Shown one piece after another: positions 48,201-59,646 of a stretch of 64,000 nt of DNA; within the stretch, counting starts at the first letter, position 1; every line of letters starts with the position of its first letter. This stretch comes from Dysidea avara (taxonomy: Eukaryota; Porifera; Demospongiae; Dictyoceratida; Dysideidae). A program made the position numbers and the translations under genes. The stretch is taken from positions 29,628,472 through 29,692,471 of the forward strand of contig NC_089276.1 of the NCBI RefSeq assembly GCF_963678975.1, in the 5' to 3' direction. The notes under the pieces are model-generated. The model was not told where the DNA came from and searched no databases. It saw only the letters and a list, made by a program, of their open reading frames with translations.

Positions 48201-50624
48201 GAAAGAAAAAGGAAAGCGCAGAAGTCATCATAGCCCAGGCACTGAGTTTATTATTGTGGCACAAAATGGTGGCCATGTGCTGCTTCGTTTGGTCTCTAGT
48301 CTTGCGACTGTTGTATGGAGGCTGGCAGGAAGGCAGGCATACAAACTAAAATTCAGGTTTTGAAATTTAAAAAAATCAATATCTGGCTTATCTGTGAACA
48401 TTTTCTTGTTTTCATGCTGGATTTGAAGTTGACTATTTTTGTAGCGTATGATATTTCTGTGGTGATGATTTTTAACCACAGCATTTAGGATGGCACCCAT
48501 CATTTCAGTGGAGAACCCTACTAAATAGTATGACTGCACTGTACGACTGTACTCTTTGGTACATAATTATATCAGTTTTTGCATATCCATTTGCTCACTA
48601 TATGGTATCTGTTTTATAGAGGGCTAGATATGAGCTATATTCTGTGATTACTTCAGCTGGTCCTATTAAGGATGTGGAAAGGAAGCTATTGCTGGTTCCA
48701 ATTATATTTTTGCTTATGTGTTCAGCAAGTTTTTTCTGTGATTTGTATTTTTTCATCAATCATGGAGAATTGAGTACAAGGGAGAGAGACAATGCTGGCA
48801 TAATATTTGTGCACTTCTTAATAGTGAGATGCTTATATGGTAGCAAGGATACGTGTATAATATTGTATTAAAGGGACAATGCGCTGTTTACATGCTGTAT
48901 TATCTTTTGATGTATGGAAGCCACTCAACGCTTGTCCAAGACCAGCCGGTATCTTGTCAAGTTCATGTTGCAGGTGGTAAAGTACAAGCATCACATGATT
49001 TTGTTGGCCCCCAAAATAGTCAGATGTTGTAAACAGCACATTGTCCCTTTAATTTTCATAAAAGGTAAAACCATACTGTTTGTATTATACAGAATTTATA
49101 GTGGATGCTCTGAACTTATGCCATGAGCCTAATTATGTGTATGTTGAAGCATTGCTGCGAGTGCTATATGAAAAATAAAGCATACAGCTGAGATACTACT
49201 AGCATCAAGGCCATGCGCCAGTGCTTTATTTTTCATATGGCACGAGCAAGGCAATGCTTTAAATGATTTATGGAACTTTCTAGTCGTGTAGCTTCACCAT
49301 ACACTAGGACTCCTAATTATCACGTGTTGCACGAATTGTTAGCAGCCTGAATGCACACAAACTAGTTTAACAAAGTAATTAGTTCTCCATAGTTTAGCAT
49401 AGTAGGTGTTCATAGCATATTTTGGCAGGTTTTTGTCCTAACCCACAATCTATTCTGTTGTGACACATGGTGAAGTATTTCCGTGGTATCTCCATGACTT
49501 GTCCACTTACATTAACAAGCATAGCAGCAATGTTACCTTCTCCCACCCATCATCAAAGCATTTAGATATATCTATCAAAGCAATCCAGTGGTAGAAGTCG
49601 TATTGGCTGGGGTAACTGACCACTCAGCGCAGCGTGGCTATCAACCTCCACCGGCTCGGGTGTTTTGTCGTACTGGCATGAGCCCCACAGGCTATTAGTC
49701 TGCACTAAAGCATGTAGGTAACTGTACTTTATTGCCCACAAAAAGTGCTTTATTGCACCGAAAGAGTGCTTTATTGCAATAAAGCATTCTTTGTGGGAAA
49801 AGCACTGTTTTCCCTAAAGTGTACTTTGTGACATTTAAAGTACACTTTTCCCTTTGTTCTCGCCCAAGTTCTATAAGAACCCAGTAATTTTGTGACAATC
49901 TGATTTTTCATAAGAGTATGCAAACTTGTTTACAGTGCTATTCATTGACATTGTTAAAAGTTATGGGAAGTTGGTAGCTATATGTATCATTTTCTCAGCA
50001 TCTACATTTTTACAAGCCATTGTAGCTTTTTCATGAGCCTGTTGGTTACCTAAACTTTACTGTAAAATTATCACACTGTTATACTTGTATCTGAATGTTG
50101 TGACTATCCAGTTGTCAATTTCATACACTAGTACATATATAAAACTAGTGCTAATAATTTAATTATCATAACTTTATGTAGGAGATATAATGAAGGCAGT
50201 ACATTGAGTAGTGTAAATGTTTGTACAAAAGTTATTACAGCACTATAAATATCCTATTATACAGTCCTAGAAATTCAATTCCGAAAATCATTTAGAATAG
50301 TTATTTGAAATACAGTACTGTATTAAGTACCAAATTATATTATATACTATTATTGTTGCTTAGAGAATTGGAGACAATTCACAAGGATTAGTAAACTTTT
50401 GCTTATTTTGCTTACTAACAAAGGAGGTCAGAAGCTATACAGTGTCTACCCTGCAACGTCTTTGTCATTGCAAACAAGGCCTTAATAATATTCCAGAGAG
50501 TGTTACATGGCCGTGGATTGATACCAACACAGCTGCCAGTGACTCAACTGCAGCGTATGGAATGTCTAGCTCAGGAGGATGTAACAATGATAATCCAATG
50601 TTACCACAGTCACAGGCGCTTTGA
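45268..50624 (+). CDS. GPCR, GPR157/cAMP-receptor-like, gene B
   Basis: Exons 45268-46068, 48620-48823 and 50364-50624 (TGA), all phase 0, give 421 residues, the same length as gene A. The N-terminus (MSVQDSQCAAFYTQVG) and TM4 (IAYVYYVIAWLVPLGISLWL) are almost unchanged from gene A. The first outer loop has diverged (NET, NSS and NIT sequons instead), and the TM2 HLAVADF is HLAVANF. The last exon carries RIGDNSQGLVNFCLFCLLTK and a tail with ESVTWPWIDTNT. Intron 1 is 2,551 bp against 2,549 in gene A, although the content differs. Intron 2 is 1,540 bp against 286. CGTTCGATAT lies upstream at 45131-45140. Confidence 0.88.
46856..47053. mobile_element. Pogo-like MITE in intron 1 of GPCR gene B
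   Basis: The ends CAGTGAAACCTCTCT and AGAGAGGTTCCACTG are inverted with one difference. TA precedes the left end; the right flank is AA, perhaps a mutated TA. A similar left end occurs at about 61612 (CAGTGAAATCTTAAATAAG). Confidence 0.55.
47680..47825 (-). mobile_element. tRNA-derived SINE-like element
   Basis: On the minus strand, GTGGTTCAGTGGTTAAGG (A-box) is followed about 35 bp later by GGTTTTGAACTC (B-box-like, near 47753-47766), the spacing of a tRNA head. A T-rich body follows and ends at the palindromic module (47680-47707). It lies in intron 1 of GPCR gene B. It is not a functional tRNA, as the stems do not pair well. Confidence 0.55.
47973..48115. mobile_element. Relative of the 3136-3285 foldback family, one arm
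   Basis: TTAGCATTAACATCATCACAGCC, continuing through CATTTCTTGGCTGCCACCTT, is the complement of 3079-3219, including the CAGCCAAGCTGTG-type border (CACAGCTTGG near 48095). Only one arm is preserved. Confidence 0.55.
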
Positions 50625-51410
50625 TTTTATTACAAATGTACTGGAGTATGTACATGCATTTATAGTATTAGCAAATAATATTTTACATTAACATATCTAC
50701 ATGTCAGTCTATTATACTATATTTAGAACTATTTAAACTATATTTAATCTATTTAGGCAATAAATATAAAGATATGTTGCGGGATTATTAAAGTAAATAC
50801 TCACCATATGGAATGGTTTACACGACAACAGTTTTACATATAACAGGTAGTTATAGTAGAATGGCACATGAGCTAACCTGGAATACTCAGTGGTCAGTGA
50901 AACAAACTAAATGGCGGGGTGCAATGGTGAATCTATTGAAAATGATGGATTTCAAGAATACTATTAATGATTATGTATTGCAGCAGGTATGCTGGTAAGG
51001 CCTACCAGCACCAATTAATTAGAGCTATATAAGGGAGGTGTGGGGTTAAATTACATCTGGAGCAAGGACACAGCATGTATACTACAAGAGGCTCATCAAA
51101 GTGTCTAAGAAAGTTTGACCAAAAAATATTGAAAAGTTTTGCTGTATTAGATAATGAAAAATACAGAGGTGGAAGAGCATTCATGAACATGGAAGTCTGT
51201 TAAAATATCTCACTGTGTCTGAGCCATCTTGTTATGTAGTTGAAATGGGCTGCATAACAATTCCCACATTGACATTGCAAAAATGTTTATTTAGTGATAC
51301 CGCAGCCTAGTGTACAATACTGACTCATTTTCTTAGAAAGAACACTTAGCCTATCTCAGGGGCAGAAGGTGGAGGCAACTACCCTGAAGAATTGAGGGGC
51401 AGTGCCTCCT
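50625..51410. other. Gene-free stretch
   Basis: Downstream of GPCR gene B. It is AT-rich, with two short frames (50813, 51002) lacking any recognised feature. I see no RNA gene or repeat here beyond scattered short runs. Confidence 0.4.
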
Positions 51411-51413
51411 CAA

Positions 51414-51750
51414 CAGGGGCGGATCCAGACTTTTAAAAAGGGGGGTTCTACTTTGGAATTGCAACTTCAGCCTAGCTGTAAGTTGAAGACCAAAAAAAAA
51501 AAAAAAAGAAAGAAAAGGTCATCATCAGCTAACAAACAGCTACCCCTTCACCATAGAAGCTCTCACTAACTATATTTCCTTATTTATATCTAGATACATA
51601 ACTTGCTACACTGCTCCTCAAAAGACTACTGTGACTGCTCTATTAGAGTATCTCGATTTGACTGCTCTATTAGAGTATCTCGAGTAAGAGAGGCTCTTTC
51701 AAAAAGGGGGTTCCATGGAACCCTTTGAACCCCCCCTGGATCCGCCCCTG
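51414..51750. mobile_element. MITE, 337 bp, TIR CAGGGGCGGATCCAG
   Basis: The ends CAGGGGCGGATCCAG and CTGGATCCGCCCCTG are perfect 15-bp inverted repeats. The flanks share CTCAA (51409-51413 and 51751-51755); an 8-bp duplication is not visible. Inside are a GACC-A-tract-GGTCAT segment like that in the hAT MITEs and two module copies (51631-51683). Confidence 0.8.
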
Positions 51751-52069
51751 CTCAATGCCCTCTTTTACTCATTAGCCAGCTTATCTTGCCTTGATCTAAT
51801 AGGACTTGTGCTAAAGAATATGTAAGAATGGAACACCAGTATTGGGAGTGCACAAGATTGAGATATTGTAACAGAACAATCGCCTAACTACTCTAATAGA
51901 ACATTCAGTGAAACCATAGGTTTTAAATTGGTTCTGCTAGGTAATTCGTTCAATTTGTCTGATGCATCTATGCATAATTAAGTGCATGAGCTGTCTATCT
52001 CTACCCATACAGGATGGCATGTATTAAAGACCTGTACATATAATTACTAATAATGGGATTTAATCCAAA

Positions 52070-52215
52070 ACAGCCAAGCTGTAAAAATGTGTGGCACCAA
52101 GTTTTTTAAAAATTTTAACATTAACCTACCATTACAGCTATTTCTTGGTCGCCACCTTGGATTTCACATCTTTTTTCACCATAGCCAGGGGCCGCACTCT
52201 TTTTTTTACAGTTTG
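52070..52215. mobile_element. Diverged relative of the 3136-3285 foldback family
   Basis: CAGCCAAGCTGTAAAAATGT, then AACATTAACCTACCATTACA and TTTCTTGGTCGCCACCTTGG, resemble both arms of the family in altered order. It is degraded and abuts a T-rich run. Confidence 0.4.
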
Positions 52216-52329
52216 GCTATTTTGGACCACTTCTTTTTGTGTTTGTATACCCCAAAGCTGGCCTATGGCCGGTTATGGGGCTTTTTATACTTTTTTTCTT
52301 TACCACAGGAAGAACAAAAAGTGATCTTT

Positions 52330-52800
52330 TTGTAGCTGGACTCTCTACAGGGTGACTTATTTCTAGTTGATCTCTCTATAAGGTATCTTGTTTGTAGCTA
52401 AACTCTGTACAGGGTGATTTGTTTGTAGCTGAACTTTCTACAGGGTGATTTGTTTGCAGCTAAACTCTCTACATGGTGGTTTCTCTGTAGCTGAACTCTC
52501 TACAAGGTGACTTCTTCTAGCTGATCTCTCTACAGGGTGATTTGTTCGTAGCTGAACTCTCTACTTGCGACCTATTTGTAGCTGAACTCTCTCGTTTCTA
52601 GCTGCATATATATGGCAGCTTTTGTAGCTGAACTCTCTACAGGATACTTGTTTCTGGCTGATTTCTCTATAAGGTGGCTTTTTGTAGCTGAACTCTACAC
52701 AGGGTGATTTGCTTGTAGCTGATCTCTCTACAGGGTGGCTTTTTGTAGCTGAATACTCCACAGGGTGATTTGTTTGTAGCTGAGCTCTTTACTGGGTTGT
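52330..52800. repeat. ~31-bp satellite, block 2
   Basis: About 15 degenerate units of the form TTTGTAGCTGAACTCTCTAC then AGGGTGATTTG. Frames through it (NKSPCREFSYKQ-like on the minus strand) are by-products of the array. Confidence 0.9.
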
Positions 52801-53339
52801 TAGGAGTGTAAGGTGATCAAAGTTCAGGCTGGTACCATACACACAAGTCAAGTTATGGATTGCCAAGTACATGCAATTGGAAAGGCATATACTTACGATG
52901 TTATGTGGCAGCTTCTTGGGCCGCACGACATACTACCGTGTGTCTTAATATATTCAAAAGACTTGGTATTACAGACAGAACTCAGTTTGCCTTTGAAAGA
53001 ATATAATTTTACTACTTGTTAATGGAATTTTAGTTGGTTGAATGCACCTGCCCAAGGACATTCCAAGGTTGCCAAGGTACTACTTAAAGCATACCCAGTC
53101 GTTGACACCAGTCTCTGGAAATCCACTCATGAAAATCAGACTGAGCAAACTAGTGGCATGGGTGCATAGCTGTGATGCAGTGAGTTAGTATGACAATCTA
53201 TTCTTGGAGAAGAATCAACTTCAAGTTTGCATGTGAGCATCAACAACTTTCAAATATTGACTCAGCTAGCTAAAAGAAATTTTTGTTTCCATAAGTTAGG
53301 TTGAAATAGTGTGAACATTTCTGTGTGTTACTTTATAGA

Positions 53340-53758
53340 ATTAACATAGCTATGTGACTGGGCCTGTGAAAACAGGGCATGTGGACACAAACTACACCTT
53401 GTCACATAACAATGATGGAATAGAACATTTGTATTCTGTAACTTTTATTATAAATGCTTAATACAGGCTAAAAATTGCATGACCATAGCAGAGGCATTAT
53501 ATGGGCAATGAAAGTTTGAAAAGTTGGCAAATTTTTTGTGCCCACGTGCCCTGTTTTTGCAGGCCCGGTAACATATAGTTAGCTACATGCAATATGCTTA
53601 AGTACTGAAGTGTTTAGCACATGCATCCCTGATTTTAGCTAAGTCAGTATAAAATACATTCACAAAAGGATGCAATTATTGAATAATAATCATGTCATCA
53701 GTAAATTATTCACAATTACTAGATGCCTGTTTCATAAGTTTATAATTATGCATGTTGA
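53340..53758. repeat. 3' flank duplicated with ubiquitin-like copy 1 (partner 56764-57139)
   Basis: Non-coding sequence from GTCACATAACA through CATGCCCTGTTTTTGCAGGC-like and AAGTACTGAAGTGTTTAGCA blocks is shared, in order, with 56764-57139. The duplication therefore covered the gene plus at least 370 bp downstream. Confidence 0.75.
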
Positions 53759-54552
53759 TCAGTTTTTACAACTAAATAGACTAGGACATATCAGCTCCAC
53801 AATGGTCTTTGTTCCACTGCTAGGAATTTTGTGTCTAATCATAAGTTCTTCAATAGTTTCATTCCTTTTTGAATCCAACTTAATTGGCTCACTATCGTTG
53901 ACTTTCATCCAAATATCTAGAGGAGTGAACTGAATTGGATTATCTGGTGTTGCAAGCTGATAATTTAGTGTGTGATCTCCTTTTAATGTCACATCATTTT
54001 GTTTTGCTGCAAAACGAATAAGCTTGTGCCTTTTACGAAATTCCTCAATGGATTCAACATGTTTAACATCCATCAGACATGGTGGCTGGTCTTCAAACTT
54101 CACCCAAATTTTGTATGGAATAAAGCATATGGGATTGTCTTCTATTGAAGACAAAACACTTAGATGTGTGTTACCAATCATTTCATCATTCTGCTTCACC
54201 ACATAGTCGTTGATATCCCATTCTTCAAATTCCTGTTTGAAAAGATCTTTGATGGTTTGAAAGGGCTGAGATAATTTCCCAGATGGAGTGTACTCATCCA
54301 GCTTGATCCAGACTTTGTATTCCTCAATGATTACTGGGTTGAGTTGGGTCGCATCTATACCATCGGTGGAAACCACAATCTTGCCATTGTAGTAAGCAGC
54401 ACAATTCTGATGACCATAACATCTCAGAAATATATCAGTGAGGGTGTTTCAACAGGAAATTCCAGAATTTGGTCACTGTTTGCTGCTTTCACCCAAACAC
54501 CCAAACCTGTACATAACTGTAAATGAAGTTACTATTAATACTACAACTCACC
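53759..54552 (-). pseudogene. Ubiquitin-like-repeat gene, copy 1 (frameshifted)
   Basis: Minus-strand exon 2 (54506 down to the stop at 53759) and the end of exon 1 (to 54552) match copy 2 almost base for base. At about 54441-54444 copy 1 has GTGAGGGTGTTTC where copies 2 and 3 have one more G. The reading frame therefore breaks in the first module; the rest (from DGIDATQLNPV) is open for 205 codons. The upstream ATG of copy 2 is also AAG here. It is either a young pseudogene or a single-base assembly error in a G-run. Confidence 0.7.
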
Positions 54553-54659
54553 ATCAGGTTTCATCCTTTTTAGGGTACAGTACATTTTATATTCACCAGA
54601 GTTGTTTACTTCCTTACTGAACTTGTAAGGGTTGATTCTTGTAGTTGTAGCCTCTGTGC

Positions 54660-55012
54660 TTGTGCTTCTTCATAATACAGTGTACAGGAGCAGCTACAGT
54701 TGCTGCTACATGGCTGCTGCAAACTGGCTGCTACATGGCATGCCGGCTGCTGCATTCTGCATGGCTGGTACATGCTGGCTGCTACTGGCTACTGCTACAT
54801 ATGCTGGCTACTAGCCGCTGCTGCTGGTCTGTCCACAGCAAATACCAGTTATGTTAAGCACCATGCAGGGGTGGATCTAGGATTTCAGAAGGGGGGGGGG
54901 GAGCTAACAGGGGTACAGTATTTATAATGGCTGATTTGCTAAGAAAAGTGACAACTGGTTGATACAACTAGCTACAGTAGTATAGTGTGCGAAGTACACT
55001 TAGCATGCAGCT
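54660..55012. repeat. GCTGCTACA-rich repeat with MITE-like end, copy 2
   Basis: Second copy of 42490-42880. It begins just upstream of the first exon relic of ubiquitin-like copy 1 and runs straight into the ~31-bp satellite at 55013. Confidence 0.65.
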
Positions 55013-56763
55013 GAATTCTCTACCAGGCAACTAGCTTAAACTTTCTACAAGGTGATTTGTTTGTAGCTGACTCTCCACAGGGTGATTTGTTTGTAACTGG
55101 GGTGACTGGTTTGTAGCTGGGATGACTAGTTTGTAGCTGACTCTGTACTGGGTAGCTTGTTTGTAGCGGAACTCTCTAAAGGTAACTTGTTTGTAGTTGA
55201 ACTCTCTGGAGGGCGATTTGTTTGTATATAACTGAACTCCATACAGGGTGATTTGTTTGTAGCTGGTCTCTCTACATGATGGCTTGTTTGTAGCTGAATT
55301 CTCCACAAGGTGATTTGCTTGTAGCTAAAATCTCTACTGGGTGACTTGCTTATAAGTGAACTTTGTACAGGATGATTTATTTATAGCTGAACTCTCTACA
55401 CAGTAACTTAATATTTGTAGCTGAACTCCCTACTGCATGGATGTCTTGTTTATAGCTGAACTATATGCTGGGTTACTTATAATTACTTGTAGCTGAACTT
55501 TCAACAGGGTGATTTATTTGTAGATGAATTCTCTACAGTGTGACTTTTTGTAGCTGTACTCTCTAGATCTAGAGGGTGATTTGTTTGTAGCTGAACTCTC
55601 CACAGGATGATTTGTTGGTAGCTGAACTCTCTACTGGGTGACTTGTTTATAGCTGAACTCTCTCCTGGGTGACTTATTTGTAGTTGAATTTTCTACAGGG
55701 TGATTTGTTCATAGATGAATTCTCTACAATGTGTGTAGTTGAACTCTAGAGGGAGATTTGTTTGTAGTTGAAATCTCTACAGGGTGAATAATTTGTAGCT
55801 GAACTCTCTACGGGGTTGACTTGTTTATAGCTGAACTTTGCAGGGTGAATTGTTTATAGCTGAACTCTCTACAGGGTGCTTTGTTTGTAGCTGAACTCTC
55901 TACAGGATGATTTGTTCATAAGTGAACTCTCTACTGGGTAGGTGAACTCGCTACTGAGTGACCTGAACTATCTACAGGTGACTTGTCTGTAGCTGAATTC
56001 TCTATATTGAGTGACCGGCTTATAGCTGAACTCACTTGTTTGTAGCTGAACTCTCTACTGGGTGACCTGTTTGTAGGTGAACTCTACAGGTGACTTCTTT
56101 CTGGTTGATCTCTCTACAGAGTAGCTTGTTTGCAGCTGAACTCTCCACAGGTTGATTTGTTTTTAGCTGAATGATCTATTGGGTCTAGCTTGTAGCTGAA
56201 CTCTCTACAGGGCTACTTGTTTGTAGCTGAACTCTCCACAAGGTGATTTGTTTGTAGCTGAGCTCTCTACTGTATGACTTGTTTGTTTGTAGCTGAACTC
56301 TCTACTGGCGACCTGATTGTAGCTGAACTCTCTAGTTTCTAGCTGCATATATATGGTGGCTTTTTGTAGCTGAACTCCACAGGTTAATTTTTTTTGCAAC
56401 TGAACTCTCCACTGGGGGACCTGTTTGTAGCTGAACTCTCTACAGGCTACTAGTTTGTAGCTGATCTCTTTATTATATGGTGGCTTTTGTAGCTGAACTC
56501 TCCACAGGGTGATTTGTTTGTAACTGGGGTGACTGGTTTGTAGCTGGGATGACTAGTTTGTAGCTGACTCTGTACTGGGTAGCTTGTTTGTAGCGGAACT
56601 CTCTAAAGGTAACTTGTTTGTAGTTGAACTCTCTGGAGGGCGATTTGTTTGTATATAACTGAACTCCATACAGGGTGATTTGTTTGTAGCTGGTCTCTCT
56701 ACATGATGGCTTGTTTGTAGCTGAATTCTCCACAAGGTGATTTGCTTGTAGCTAAAATCTCCC
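55013..56763. repeat. ~31-bp satellite, block 3 (1.75 kb) with an internal 263-bp duplication
   Basis: More than 50 units of TTTGTAGCTGAACTCTCTAC plus a variable 9-14 bases. The segment 55071-55333 recurs at about 56498-56760 with no difference that I could find, far closer than neighbouring units are to one another. This indicates recent duplication or conversion. It ends exactly where the flank of ubiquitin-like copy 2 begins. Confidence 0.9.
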
Positions 56764-57139
56764 TGTCACATAACAGTCACTGTGATAGAATATTTGTATT
56801 CTGTAACTTTTCTTATAAAGTAAATTAAATGTTTAATACAGGCTAAAATTGCATGACCATTGTACAGAGGCATTATATAGGTGATGAAAGTTTGAAAAAG
56901 TTGGCAAATTTTATGTGCCCACATGCCCTGTTTTTGCAGGCCAGGCCACATATAGTTAGCTATACATGCAATATGCTTAAGTACTGAAGTGTTTAGCACA
57001 TGGATCCCTGATTTTAGCTATATAAGTCAGTATTTAAAATACATTCACAAAAAGGATACAATCATTGATAATAATCATGACATCAGTAAATTATACACAA
57101 TTACTAGATGCCTGTTTCATAAGTTTATAATTATGTTGA

Positions 57140-58006
57140 TCAGTTTTTGCAACTAAATAGACTAGGACATATCAGCTCCACAGTGGTCTTTGTTCCACTG
57201 CTAGGAATTTTGTGTCTAATCATAAATTCTTCAATACTTTCATTCCTTTTTGAATCCAACTTAATTGGCTCACTATCGTTGACTTTCATCCAAATATCTA
57301 GAGGAGTGAACTGAATTGGATTATCTGGTGTTGCAAGCTGATAATTTAATGTGTGATCTCCTTTTAATGTCACATCATTTTGTTTTGCTGCAAAACGAAT
57401 AAGCTTGTGCCTTTTACGACATTCCTCAATGGATTCAATACGTTTAACATCCATCAGACATGGTGGCTGGTCTTCAAACTTCACCCAAATTTTGTATGGA
57501 ATAAAGCATATGGGATTGTCTTCTATTGAAGACAAAACACTTAGATGTGTGTTACCAATCATTTCATCATTCTGCTTCACCACATAGTCGTTGATATCCC
57601 ATTCTTCAAATTCCTGTTTGAAAAGATCTTTGATGGTTTGAAAGGGCTGAGATAATTTCCCAGATGGAGTGTACTCATCCAGCTTGATCCAAACTTTGTA
57701 TTCTTCAATGATTACTGGGTTGAGTTGAGTTGAATCTATACCATCGATGGAAACCACAATCTTGCCATTGTAGTAAGCAGCACAATTCTGATGACCATAA
57801 CATCTCAGAAATATATCAGTGAGGGGTGTTTCAACAGGAAATTCCAGAATTTGGTCACTGTTTGCTGCTTTCACCCAAACACCCAAACCTGTACAAAACT
57901 ATAAATGAAGTCACTATTAACACTACAACTCACCATCAAGTTTCATCCTTTTTAGGGTACAGTCCATTTTATATTCACCAGAGTTGTTTACTGCCTTACT
58001 GAACAT
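57140..58006 (-). CDS. Tandem ubiquitin-like (beta-grasp-like) repeat protein, copy 2, intact
   Basis: Two exons, 58006-57934 and 57888-57140, are separated by a 45-bp intron and give 273 residues from the ATG at 58006. Exon 2 holds about four modules of 60-75 residues. Each opens with a hydrophobic-W-hydrophobic-K strand (GVWVKAANSD, KVWIKLDEYT, KIWVKFEDQP, DIWMKVNDSE). A T/S-I-E/D helix follows, then KQND...L.G...L and an ending NPI.F.P. This order is like ubiquitin (strand, helix, L-x-x-G, TL), but identity is low, so the fold is inferred. No signal peptide or membrane segment is seen. The ATG is plausible but further 5' exons are possible. Copies 1 and 3 are damaged; this is the only complete frame. 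Confidence 0.65.
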
Positions 58007-58009
58007 GTA

Positions 58010-59640
58010 CGATATGGCTGATTCTTGTAGTTGTAACCTCTGTGCTTGTTACTTTTATATCCTTAATACATGTGCCAAGTCAGCAAAAGCAATCATCAGT
58101 TACATGCAGGCCAGATATTTCAAGTTGTCCAGAGCTAAAACTAACCCATGCAAACTGCTGACCCCCCATCTGTCAATCAACAGGTATTTTACAATTGATT
58201 TTACCACACCTAATTTTACATGTGTTCCATTAGCCTAGTCATAATTATGTGCATGCATAAAAAAGATTTGTTCAACACACTATTTTGTTCATAATAAAAG
58301 CTAATTGAAGTACATGCATAACTTCAGTACAGACATTGGTGACTTAGATACCCACAAGTTAGCTCACCATAATTATATGTTTAATAGGTTGTATTGATGC
58401 ATCATCATACATGCATATATGCATACACTCACACTAATTTCTGTGTGTCATGTATATACATACATGAAGCAACCTATGTAGACAAACTCTGTGACTGTTG
58501 ATTATAAATTTCCATCCTCACCTAGAATGGTACATGTAGGTGTACCTATTATTATTATTATCAAAAACACTTTACAGTAACCAGCACTGAAGGTCTAACA
58601 GCAATTTCTGCTGCAGCCTTAGGATTACTTAACCTAATTACAAGGACTTAGACTTAAATGACTTATAGCAATGACTTATAGCTTATGTACGTAACTAAAA
58701 TATTCTACACTATGCTATTAAGCTTTCTTCGTAATACAGTATACATGGGGTGGCACCAGGGAGGTTTCTGAGGTTTCCAGAAACCAGTCAATTGCATATT
58801 CAAGCAATTAAAATATATTTTGCTTTGATTTGCAAAGGCACAAGACATTCATACTCTAATAGAGCAGTCAATCACTCTAATAAAGCAGTAACATGCAGTA
58901 TTCAGAAAAACAGTGTAGCAAGCTGTGTTGCTGTAAATAAGGACTTTTATGTACTTTATAGTTACGTGCAGTGGAGGGCAGCTATTCTCAGCAGGCAATG
59001 ACCTGTTTTGTTCTTCACCAAAAGTCTATAGTATATGCTCCTGATCAGAAACCAGTCACTAAAAATCCTGGAGCTGCCTATGGTATAGTGTTCAGAATCC
59101 TTGAAGGCACACAGAACATGCAAAGCAACCTAGATAAGCATGCAATTTCATCAACACCCCTAAAGGCTTGAATAAACCTGTTTGGATTGCCAAGTGTGTC
59201 AGCAGTTTTGCACCTCACAGGATTGTACATGCCTTGCCATGTGAATACCCTTTGCATAATCAACTGTTCCCTAAGGCATGAATAAATCTTGTTTAGATTG
59301 TCAAGTGTGTCATCAGTTTTCAACCTCACAGATTGTACCTGATTGTACATGCTTTGCCATATGAATACCCATTGCATGCATAATCAACGGTTACTTTATC
59401 ACACTCTAAGGCATGTTTCGATTGTCAAGTGTGTCAGCAGTTTTGCAGCTCACAGGTTGGTGAATACAATTGTTTTGGACCAGTTATTGTGGCAGTAGTG
59501 ATTAAGTTAAGGCCACTCCAAATAAATTCTGTTTCCCGTCCTGGACTCAGCCATATTTGCATGCGGGCGGGTGGTTCATTTCCATTATTTCATTATAAGA
59601 TTGGCAGCTTTTCAAGCCATTATTTGTCTGGCACAACCAT
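58010..59640. other. Gene-free stretch with a module pair and a tandem repeat
   Basis: Contains a pair of palindromic modules (58851-58890) within sequence like the hAT MITE interiors, and a three-unit tandem repeat at 59160-59462. Nothing else with coding character was seen. Confidence 0.5.
59160..59462. repeat. Tandem repeat, ~115-140 bp units
   Basis: Three units, the last partial, share AAGGC(A/T)TGAATAAA, GATTG(C/T)CAAGTGTGTCA, CAGTTTT and CATATGAATACCC-type blocks. They begin near 59160, 59274 and 59405. Confidence 0.65.
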
Positions 59641-59646
59641 AAAAAG

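Noticed and set aside
55031-56735. Frames rich in NKSPCREFSYKQ-like repeats, also at 18406 and 52561
   Set aside because: Translations of the ~31-bp satellite in both orientations, not a repeat protein.
52330-56763. CRISPR-like appearance of regularly spaced repeats
   Set aside because: Units are degenerate, spacers are not unique, there are no cas genes, and the window is clearly eukaryotic.
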